The position numbers and the translations under genes were made by a program. 47,713 bases of DNA from CAVTWJ01 sp963849485 (GTDB taxonomy: Bacteria > Oederibacteriota > Muellerivitia > Muellerivitales > Muellerivitaceae), in the NCBI GenBank assembly GCA_963849485.1, contig CAWKIF010000087.1, positions 1 to 47,713 of the forward strand, in the 5' to 3' direction. This document shows, piece by piece, positions 9,485 to 17,900 of this stretch (the first letter of the stretch is position 1; every line of letters starts with the position of its first letter). The notes under the pieces were generated by a model, which did not search any database, was not told the DNA's origin, and saw only the letters and a list, made by a program, of their open reading frames with translations.

Positions 9485-9735
9485 TTTTTCTCCAGGGTAA
9501 ACCGGTAGGTTTCGATGTTCGGATTGGCCAAAAGCTTGTCGCAGATCTCATCCGCTTTTTGCTTGGCCTCCGGCTCGCTCAAGGAACCGTCGAATTCCAG
9601 CTCGGTGAATTTACCCATGCGCACCCCGGTCACGAAGGGGTACCCCATCTGGCCCAAGGCCCGTTGGACGGTGGCCCCCTGGGGGTCCATCACGGAGGGT
9701 TTCAGCGTCACGAAAACGTTGATATGCCAAGCCAT
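9481..9735 (-). CDS. purS: Phosphoribosylformylglycinamidine synthase, PurS subunit
   Basis: PurS is the small bridging subunit that holds PurL and PurQ together and helps channel ammonia. The 84-residue protein shows the family pattern: an opening beta strand INVFVTLKPSVMDPQG, the conserved hydrophobic GYPFVTGVRMGKFTEL segment, and a C-terminal helix with KADEICDKLLANP ending in a strand. The ATG at 9735 has AAGGAGAA just upstream. It lies between purB (11 bp upstream) and purQ (4-bp overlap). Confidence 0.95.
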   Translation of the reverse strand: MAWHINVFVTLKPSVMDPQGATVQRALGQMGYPFVTGVRMGKFTELEFDGSLSEPEAKQKADEICDKLLANPNIETYRFTLEKK

Positions 9736-9746
9736 GTTGTTCTCCT

Positions 9747-11042
9747 TTAACGGATTCCGGCGCGTCGGAAAATATAATCCACGTTTTTCAAGTGATAGGC
9801 CAAATCGAAGCAGTCGTCGATTTCCCCTCGGGACATCTTTTTGGACAATTCGGCGTCCTCTTGCAAGAGCTGCTTGAAACTCAGCTCATTTTTCCAGGCC
9901 CTCAGGGCGTTCCGTTGAACAATGGTATAAGCCTCTTCACGGGTGAAACCCTTCCCCACGAGGGCCAGCAAAACCTTCTGGGAAGAGACCAGGCCCCGGG
10001 TAAGCTGAATATTGCGTTCCATACGCTTCGGGTACACCTGGAGCTTGTCCATCACCCCGATAAACTTGTGAAGCATGTAATGGAGCAGAATGAAGGCGTC
10101 CGGCAGGATAACTCGCTCGGCCGAGGAATGGGTGATATCCCGCTCGTGCCAAAGCGCCACGTTCTCCTGGGCTGCCACGGCGTAACCCCGGATGACCCTG
10201 GAAAGTCCCGCCACTCTCTCCGCAGTGAGCGGATTTCGCTTGTGCGGCATGGCCGAAGAGCCCTTCTGCCCTTCCGCGAAAAACTCCTCCACTTCCAACA
10301 ACTCGGTGCGCTGTAGATTCCGGATTTCGGTGGCGAACTTTTCCAAGGAGGAGGCGACGACCGCCAGGACCGACAAGAGGAAGGCGTGACGGTCCCTTTG
10401 AAGGGTCTGGGTCGATACGGGTGCGGGGAGGAGGCCCAGTTTTTTGCAAACAAATTTCTCAACCCGGGGGTCGATGTTGGCCAGGGTGCCAACCGCCCCG
10501 GATATCTTTCCCACCGCCACCTGCTTGCGGGCCAGTTCCAGCCGTTCGATATTCCGTCCCACCTCGTCGTACCACATGGCCATTTTCAATCCGAAGGTGA
10601 CCGGCTCGGCGTGGACCCCGTGGGTGCGGCCAATCATCATGGAATATTTATGGGCCTTGGCCTGGCGGGCCAGGACTTCCCGCAGTTGTTTTAATTGCCC
10701 CAGGAGAAGATCGCAGGAAGACACCAGTTGGAGAGCCTGGGCGGTATCCACCACATCGGTTGAGGTAAGCCCCAGGTGGATATAACGGGAAGCGGGTCCC
10801 ACGTTCTCTGCCACGGAGGTGAGGAAGGAAATCAGGTCGTGATTGGTTTTGCGCTCGTGGAACTCGATGCGCTTGAGGTTGAACTTGGCTTTCTTCAGGA
10901 TCACAGAGAGATCTTTTTTAGGGATGCGCTTCAGGGAATACCAGGCCTCGCAGGCAGCCAGTTCCACCTTGAGCCAGGATTCGAACTTGGACTGCTCGGA
11001 CCAAATGCCGGCCATTTCCGGAAGGCTGTAACGCGGAATCAA
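9747..11042 (-). CDS. purB: Adenylosuccinate lyase
   Basis: PurB cleaves fumarate from SAICAR and from adenylosuccinate, serving both IMP and AMP synthesis. The TTG start at 11042 gives MIPRYSLPEM, matching the usual MIPRY opening of the family; the purine-rich AGGGGGAGA just ahead is an unusually close ribosome site. GRTHGVHAEPVTFG (138-151) holds a catalytic histidine, and SSAMPHKRNP (262-271) is the fumarase/aspartase superfamily signature with the catalytic serine loop. Its 431 residues are normal. It is the first gene of the purB-S-Q-L-F run; a terminator-like hairpin lies in the leader just upstream (11056-11100). Confidence 0.97.
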   Translation of the reverse strand: MIPRYSLPEMAGIWSEQSKFESWLKVELAACEAWYSLKRIPKKDLSVILKKAKFNLKRIEFHERKTNHDLISFLTSVAENVGPASRYIHLGLTSTDVVDTAQALQLVSSCDLLLGQLKQLREVLARQAKAHKYSMMIGRTHGVHAEPVTFGLKMAMWYDEVGRNIERLELARKQVAVGKISGAVGTLANIDPRVEKFVCKKLGLLPAPVSTQTLQRDRHAFLLSVLAVVASSLEKFATEIRNLQRTELLEVEEFFAEGQKGSSAMPHKRNPLTAERVAGLSRVIRGYAVAAQENVALWHERDITHSSAERVILPDAFILLHYMLHKFIGVMDKLQVYPKRMERNIQLTRGLVSSQKVLLALVGKGFTREEAYTIVQRNALRAWKNELSFKQLLQEDAELSKKMSRGEIDDCFDLAYHLKNVDYIFRRAGIR

Positions 11043-11055
11043 ATCTCCCCCTCTT

Positions 11056-11100
11056 GAAAAAAAGAATTCACTCCGGTTTTAAGCGTAAAACCGGTAAGTG
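11056..11100 (-). terminator. Intrinsic terminator-like hairpin before purB
   Basis: On the minus strand CCGGTTTTA and TAAAACCGG form a perfect 9-bp stem with a CGCT loop (11073-11094), extended by CACT/AGTG (11069-11072 with 11097-11100). A run of seven T follows after five bases. It could end transcription of the 11201-11422 gene, or act as an attenuator for purB if the promoter at 11151-11179 is used. Confidence 0.6.
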
Positions 11101-11150
11101 AGTCGGTCTCAACGGTGGTATCTTGGGAGTTGGAAAGGAAAAGTGACGAC

Positions 11151-11179
11151 AGTATAAAAGACTTCGAAAAAAACCCCAA
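11151..11179 (-). promoter_or_regulatory. Candidate sigma-70 promoter for the pur operon
   Basis: On the minus strand TTGGGG (11174-11179), a 17-bp spacer and TATACT (11151-11156) lie about 110 bp before the purB start. The -10 element is good and the -35 weak. If real, the message would pass through the terminator-like hairpin at 11056-11100. Confidence 0.3.
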
Positions 11180-11200
11180 ATGAATTTGGTGAAGGAATCC

Positions 11201-11422
11201 TCAGACCGCGACCACTTCCTTGACCTGGGGGATCTGTTCCATGAGGATTCGTTCCACGCCCTGTTTAAGGGTCATGATAGAACTGGGGCAATGCACGCAG
11301 GCACCCTTTAACTTTACGCTCACGATCCCGTCCGCTGAAACAGAAACCACCTCGATGTTGCCCCCATCCGCCTGCAGAATGGGCCGAATCTGGTCGATGA
11401 CACGGTTAACTTCCTCGAGCAT
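11201..11422 (-). CDS. NifU C-terminal domain Fe-S cluster scaffold protein
   Basis: The 73-residue protein is a single NifU C-terminal (Nfu) domain. These domains carry a 4Fe-4S cluster between two subunits and pass it to client proteins. It shows the signature IRPxLQADGGNIEVV near residues 12-26 and the cluster-binding CVHCPSS with Cys42 and Cys45. A strong AGGAGG precedes the ATG. It has no N-terminal A-type domain, unlike NfuA of Escherichia coli. Placed between surE and the pur operon, it could serve Fe-S enzymes such as the PurF encoded downstream, but that link is inference from position only. Confidence 0.9.
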   Translation of the reverse strand: MLEEVNRVIDQIRPILQADGGNIEVVSVSADGIVSVKLKGACVHCPSSIMTLKQGVERILMEQIPQVKEVVAV

Positions 11423-11520
11423 GGCTTCCTCCTGTTCCCGTTATTATCCAGTTGGGGAGTGAGAGGAATCAACGTGAAAAACTCTTTCTCTTAAAACTCA
11501 GGAATCTTTCCCGGCGCAAA

Positions 11521-12294
11521 TTATTCTTTCCACAGACCCTCTTCCCAGGGCCAAGATTCGAAATGAGAGAAAGAATCCCGAGCGGTCAAGTCCAATTGGA
11601 GAGGAGTCACCGAAATCCACCCTTTTTTAACCTGGTAAACATCAGTTTCCGGATGTTCATCCACAGGCTCATGAGGGGAATCCAGAATATAGTTGAAATG
11701 GCCTTCAATCTGGGCGTGAGGCTCCAAATCATCAATGTGGCGGAAAAGTCCTTGGGCAGTTAACCGGACTCCCTGGATTTGGTCGGCAGGCAAAGGAGGA
11801 ACGTTCACGTTCAGAAACACACCCGGGGGGATCGGCTTCCGTTGGATTTTTTTGCAAAGCATCGCCGTGAAATGAGCGGCGACCGAGAAGTCCTTGGATT
11901 GGTGGGAGGTCAGGGAAACCGCGATGGAAGGGATGCCCAAGAGAACCGACTCGGCAGCGGCCGCGACCGTACCGGAATAGAGGATCAACGACCCGAAATT
12001 GGCCCCTTGGTTGATCCCCGAGATAATCAGGTCTGGTTTTGTTGGCAATAGTTTCAAGACCGCGGTTCGGACACAATCCGCAGGGGTACTGGATATCCGG
12101 AAGGCGGCGGTCGCTCCCAACCAGGTTGCACTCTGGACCCGGAAGGGCTCCCGTAATGAAATGGAATGTCCGCTGGCGCTGGCCTGTTCATCCGGAGCGG
12201 AAATAAAAACCTCACCTAATGGCTGTACCGCCTCGAACAAGGCCTTTAAGCCAGGAGCGTCGAACCCATCATCATTCGTGAGGAGAATTTTCAT
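11521..12294 (-). CDS. surE: 5'/3'-nucleotidase SurE
   Basis: SurE is a metal-dependent phosphatase acting on nucleoside monophosphates and short polyphosphates. The N-terminal MKILLTNDDGFDAPG contains the paired aspartates that bind the metal, and SGINQGANFG supplies the metal-binding Asn. Length, 257 residues, is normal. No ribosome site is visible ahead of ATG 12294, and a sigma-70-like promoter ends eight bases before it, so the message may be leaderless. Neighbours are bamA upstream and the NifU-domain gene downstream. Confidence 0.95.
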   Translation of the reverse strand: MKILLTNDDGFDAPGLKALFEAVQPLGEVFISAPDEQASASGHSISLREPFRVQSATWLGATAAFRISSTPADCVRTAVLKLLPTKPDLIISGINQGANFGSLILYSGTVAAAAESVLLGIPSIAVSLTSHQSKDFSVAAHFTAMLCKKIQRKPIPPGVFLNVNVPPLPADQIQGVRLTAQGLFRHIDDLEPHAQIEGHFNYILDSPHEPVDEHPETDVYQVKKGWISVTPLQLDLTARDSFSHFESWPWEEGLWKE

Positions 12295-12302
12295 GGGGTG
12301 GA

Positions 12303-12331
12303 AGTATAGAAGAAGACATTCAACCGGGCAA
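12303..12331 (-). promoter_or_regulatory. Candidate surE promoter, leaderless layout
   Basis: Minus-strand TTGCCC (12326-12331), a 17-bp spacer and TATACT (12303-12308). The -10 ends eight bases from the surE ATG, so transcription would start at or within a few bases of the start codon. Confidence 0.4.
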
Positions 12332-12428
12332 GCCTGCCCACCGCTTCCACATGAAGGTACCTACTATCAACAAACATTCCCTTGTTCCCCGCTTCATGGC
12401 TGATGCATTAAAAGGTCTGTACGATGAA

Positions 12429-14779
12429 TTAAAAAAGGTTTCCCAAATTAAAATGCAACACTCCGCCGGGAGGCGCTGCGCTAACGGGTAATTGGGATTG
12501 AATGGGCCAGCCGTAATCAAGGCGAATATCCATGATCGTACCAGGAATGGTCAGCCGGAGGCCGATTCCAGCACCATATTGGACCTGATTTTCACCGACA
12601 AAGGCGTCCCAGGGAGAGTCCCAAGCGTCCCCTACATCGAAGAAAGCCACCCCCCGCAAGGGCCCAACGATGGGGTGATGGATTTCCGTATTGTTGACGA
12701 AGAGCGCATCCCCACCCTGGATGGGGCCGATGGTTCTTTCGTTATAACCACGTACCGTGTCAGTGCCCCCGCAATAAAACTTCTCATAAATAGGGACATC
12801 CGAATAGCCCCGGCCCGAGAACCAATATCCCTGGGCGGCACCAAAGCGAACATGTTCCGCGAAAACGAAATCCAACGGCAAGGGAATGAAATGGCTCGAG
12901 TCCTCGATGAGTTTCACGAAATTATTGTCCGCACCCAAGGGCCCTCCCGCAAACTCAACGGAAAGTTGATGGCGCCAGCCTCGGTGGGTATCAAAGTAAT
13001 TGTCCCGGTCGTCATAGGTGATTCGGGGGGTCAAACTGGAAGTCGTGGAATTGGTCGCCTGGACGTATTGGGGCGTGCCGGGTGTCGAATAATACTGTCC
13101 CACATTATTGATTTGGACGTTCTCGAGCAAATAGGTGCCGTTTACGGTCCAAAAACGGCTTAACCGCCGACCCAGGCTGATAGAACCGCCGACGCTAACT
13201 TCGGTATAAAATTGGGTGGAACCATAAACCGGGTCTGGAACGGCGGTGGTGTAGATTCGGGTTGTATCGAACAAATTGACCCCGAATGAGGTCGGGGTGT
13301 TAAAAAGCCACGGCTCGGTAAATCCGATCTGAATACTGTTTTCGTTCGCCCCGAACTGGAGGTCCAAATTGACCTTTTGGCCCTTCCCAAAAAGATTCGC
13401 CTCCTCGAGTTTAAGATTTCCAATGAATCCGTCCACGGAACTATATCCCCCGCCCAAGCTGATCGTCCCAGTCTTGCGTTCCTTAACCCGGAAAACCAGG
13501 ATTTCCTTTCCAGGAGAATCCCCCGGCTCAACCTCCGGGTTCACTTCGTCGAAATAACCCAGGTTATAGAGATCACCAGCCGAAGCCTTGATCTTGTCCG
13601 CCTCAAATTTATCACCCGCCTTGATCAGCAGCTCCCTGCGGATGACATAATCCTGGGTTTTGTAGTTCCCGACAATCTTGATGTCCTGGACATAGGCCAC
13701 TTGGCCCTCAATGACATTAAAGTTGATGTCGGCTTTTTTCAGCTCGTCGTCATAATCGATTTTGGGTGTAATGCCAGAGTAAATGTACCCCTTATCCGCA
13801 TAGAGGGTCTTAATACTGCTTCATCCCGTCATCCAAATTGTCCTGGCGTAGCATTTCCTTGGAAGCAAGGTTCAAAGCCCTTTTCAGATCGCTGTCGTCA
13901 AATTGGACATTGCCGTGGAATTGGACTTCCCCCAGGTTGTATTGAACACCCTTCCTGAAGGGTAATGTAAAAATAGACCCGTTTTCGGGCAGCGCTTAAT
14001 TTTTCCCGGTGGCTGAGTACAACCGCTTTCAAATATCCCTCGTTATGGTAAAAGTCCTCGACGGCTTTCAAGTCATCCGCCAGGGCCTCGGGTTGGTACT
14101 TTTCCCCTTCCCTGTTTTTCTTGAATTGGTTGGATATTTTAGCGGAACTGAATAGCTTGTTCCCCTCGACCGTGATATAGCCCACCTTAATTTGATCACC
14201 TTCGGTAATGTCCAGGATTATCGTCATTTTGTTCGTTTGGGGATCCAACTGGGTGGTTGAATCCACAAGCACGGTGGGATAACCCTCATCCTGGTAAAGT
14301 TTCCTGATGCCGTCCTTATCGGCGTTGAGTTTGGAGGGATCAAAGGCGTCTCCCGGAGAGCTCTTCATTTCCTCAAGAAATTTATGGGAATCCCATTTTT
14401 TGTTTCCTCGGAAAACAATCTTACCCACCAAGGGACGTTCCTCCACCTTGAAGGTCAGGACCATCTCTCCCGGATGGGTTCCTTTTTGGATATCGGCCTT
14501 GACATCGGTGAAATTTCCCATCGCGAAGAGGTTATGAAGATCCATGCGGATCTTTCTTAAAGAGAAGGGGTCGCCCTCTTTTTCCACCAAATGGCCGAAG
14601 ATCAAAAGGGTGGAAACGTTCTTGTTTCCCTCCACCTTCAAAGCGGCGATTTTACCCATGGTATCCGGAGTGGAATTCGGGGTGGGAGCTTGGGCAAAAA
14701 GGTTGAAGGGCAGGGTCAAGATCCCTAGGCCGAAGAAGCAAAGTGCCAAGAAAGGACTTTTAAAAGTTGGTTTGGGCAA
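12429..14779 (-). CDS. bamA: Outer membrane protein assembly factor BamA, two frameshifts
   Basis: BamA inserts beta-barrel proteins into the outer membrane. The TTG start at 14779, with GGAG upstream, opens a signal peptide (LALCFFGLGILTLPFNLFAQA). POTRA repeats follow, recognisable by VEGNKNVS, VEERPLVGKIVFRGNKK, LYQDEGYPTVLVD and FYHNEGYLKAVV. The Omp85 barrel has GGGYSSVDGFIGNL, the RGY of DTVRGYNERTIG and FFDVGDAW, and ends in Phe (LHFNLGNLF), the usual export signal. The frame shifts near 13948 (after ITLQEG) and again near 13815 (before IKTLYADKGY); the 45-codon piece between them, VQYNLGEVQFHG onward, is good POTRA sequence. Repaired length is about 783 residues, normal for the family. 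As BamA is essential in diderms, the shifts are probably sequence errors. TamB is encoded directly upstream. Confidence 0.9.
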
Positions 14780-14853
14780 AATCGATCACTCCAGATGTTA
14801 TTTCCCGGTCCACGGGGTGGAACCAGAGGTCAGGGGTCCGCACAAAGGCGGTA

Positions 14854-14883
14854 ATTCTAGCATGACAAAAGGAAATTGGGCAA
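14854..14883 (-). promoter_or_regulatory. Candidate bamA promoter
   Basis: Minus-strand TTGCCC (14878-14883), an 18-bp spacer and TAGAAT (14854-14859) in the 166-bp gap between tamB and bamA, giving a leader of about 70 bases. The -35 hexamer is the same as that proposed for surE. Confidence 0.35.
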
Positions 14884-14945
14884 ACGAAACCCCCAACATT
14901 ACTTTGGACGACCTGATGGTCGAAAAGGGGCTCGGAACAGCGAAA

Positions 14946-17900
14946 TTAATCGGAGAGCGCCGGAATTTTAAGGGTCGTAGTGGCTTCGTTCCCGTTAGGA
15001 TCCTTGGCAGTGATTAAGATCTTGTAGTCCTGGCTATCGCTCAAACCCTGCACGTCCAGCTCGTGCTTATAGCCATAGCCAGCCTTGTCAGGTAGAACTT
15101 GGACCATCTTACCCGAGGAGTCGAAAATCCTCGCGGCGCTTTGAGTATATTTGTCAAGGGTCCAGGATAAGTGGTACTTCCCTTTCCCCACCGGATAGAA
15201 TTCGGCCTGTTCAAACCGGGGTTTCTCCTTATCCCCGGGCTTGGGGGAAATAATATCCGGGAGGTCGGTCTTAAATCGCATCTCCAATCTTTCATCATTT
15301 TGGTTCACATCGTTTTGCCCTACCGACCCACTGAGAAGAAGCTTGTTAGTAATTGATAAATCCAACCCTAAACGAGCTTGCAATTCTGCTGTGTTGGTAT
15401 AGATATCCCGGCCCAAACCAAAGTTGGTTTCAACGGAAAGGTGTGAATCAATCGGTTTGATCATCTGCAGGTTCACCATGGACTGGGTAGTTCCTGCCAG
15501 TGTGTTTCCCGAAGCCTCGGGAGTGGTGCCTCCGGGTGTGGGGGCGGCTGAGGGCCCGGATCCTCCCCCCAACGGGTTCCCCGTAACCTGGGCGTCGATT
15601 CCAATGGATGAGAAAAAAGGCCGGATATAAGAACTGATTTGGCTGGTCCCCAGGCGGTTGAGTGTATCGATCACCGCCGAAGGGACAACTTGGCCCAGGT
15701 TTTGTTGCTGATAGATTTGTTGGAGCTGCTGGCTGTTGTAAGCCTGCCCGGAATAACCTGTCATGTCCCGGCCGAACATGATGTAGGACAAAAGCACCTT
15801 CTGTTGGATCTCTTTGTCGTTGGTACTGAAACGGGGGTTGGAATCCAAGGTGAAGTCGATATTCCCAAAAGTGCCTTGAAATGTCAAAAACACGTCCATA
15901 TCGGTGTGTTGGACGGAGCCCCCGGGAGTCACTAATTCCACGTTCAGGAACTTGTCGGTGGCATGCCCCTGCATATAGGGGAGCTTCCCCTTAGGGATGT
16001 TCAGTCTCGCGTCCTGGAGCTTGAACTCGTGACTGAGGTAGCGTAGGTATCCCTTGCTGGAGGTTGGCGAACCCTGGGCCTTGATACCCGCATCTCCAGG
16101 CACACTGTCCGAGTCCTTTCCCTCAATGCTGATGGTTTCGCCAGGATCCACCTTCAGCTCGAGAAAATTGGTGTTGGAATCGTTCTGGTACCAGCAGTTC
16201 TTGCCCGAAACCAGGTTGAGCCGGAAATAGACATTTGAAAGCTCGCGGTATTCGATGGGCTGGCCATTTTCATCCAGGGTCGGAACTGGCGGAAAGGTGT
16301 AATGGCCGGTTTCCAGAAGGGCGGTCCCAATGACATGGGGTTCGCTCAAAGGACCGGTGATTAGCAAGGGATCATCCGGGGTCTGGCCGTAAAAGAAGAT
16401 CTCGCCCCACTCTTCATTCTTTTTCATGATGGTGGGCACATTCAGCCATAACCCGTGGTCGCCGACGGTGCGGATCCTGAAATCCAGGTATTGGGGGACG
16501 AAATTATCCAAAACCATCCGGGTCTTTTCGATCGGAGGGGAGGTGATAAAGATCTTCCCCTGGCCTATGCGGAAATTCAGGTCTTCCACCGCCAGTTTAT
16601 TATCCCGTATCTTCACCCTTCCGTTAATGTCTTCGAGCGATTGGGCGATCATCGGCGGTACCATCCGGCACTGCTCCAAGTCGAGGTCGAGTGAGTCCAC
16701 AACGGGATTGTCCAGCGTACCGGTCACGTGCGCCTCAAAGGAGACCGAACCCGAGGCCGCCTTCGCCAACCCGGCGGCCAGAAGCAAGCTGAAATCCCCT
16801 TTGTCCATCCGGGCCGTCAGGTCCATTTCCCGGTCTTTCGTTTCTTCCCGAGTCGAGGCGGTGAGGGCGAGGGGCACCTTTCCAAAGACGGTGAAGTCGT
16901 ATACACCTTTCCGGCTTATTTCCGCAGGTGCCTCTACATCACCCAGGAAAAGGGTGTCGTTTTTCGTCTTCAATTGGGCCGTGAATAGGTCGAAGGGCAG
17001 CTTGCCGACTTGCCCATTGTTCACCGTGAGGGAAGCGGTCAAGATCGGGTGCGTAAGGGGCCCGTCGAACACCAGGTGGTAATTCCCCTGGCCGGAAAGC
17101 GGAAAATCCTTCATCACCCATTTCGCAACCTGTTGGATCGGGATATCCTTCGCGTCCGAACTCAAATGACTTTCCCCAGCCAAGTCGAGTGTCCCGTCGA
17201 CGCTGAAGGAGCCCGGGGCGTTTAAAAGTTGGATTTGCTGAAATTGGATTTTATCCTTAACGGAAAGATCCAGGACTCCAACTAGCTGGGGTTTGGAATT
17301 TTCAAGGGGAAGCAGTTCCAAAACTTTATGTTTGACCCTCAGATTCAGGACAAAGGGAGAGGCGGGGGAAGTTGAGGAACTCGAATTTAGAAATGAAAGT
17401 TTCCCAGCAAAGGTTGGTTTTTCGGCTTTCTCATCCAGGTAGAGATCCCCATCCAAGTTGACCCGATTTGTCAAACGAAAGAGCGAAATAGAAAGATCAT
17501 TGGCGGATCCGGTGATGGCAAGGGAAAGGTGGGAAGGGTCCGACGGATCGAAGGACAAGCTTCCCCTTTCGATATCGATTTCCCCTTTATTAAGGGTCAA
17601 ACGGGTCTTGTCCAGAAAAAGCCGACCATCGCTGTAGCCGCAATGGAGCTGGCTGGAGACCACCTGGTTATCGTCAAAGCGCAGGTTGTCACCGCTCATG
17701 GAAAAATCGAAATCGAGCTTGGACCAGGCTCCCCCGACGACTAGTTCGCCCTTTAACGAGCCTTCCGCCTGGTGCTTGACCGGATCCAAATCGGCCAACC
17801 GAAGAAGGCGGGCGAGACTATCGTTAAAGGGGCCCTTGAGATCCACTTTGGCACTGGGTGACCAGAAACCCTTGGGTGAATCAAGGGTACCGGTAAGCTC

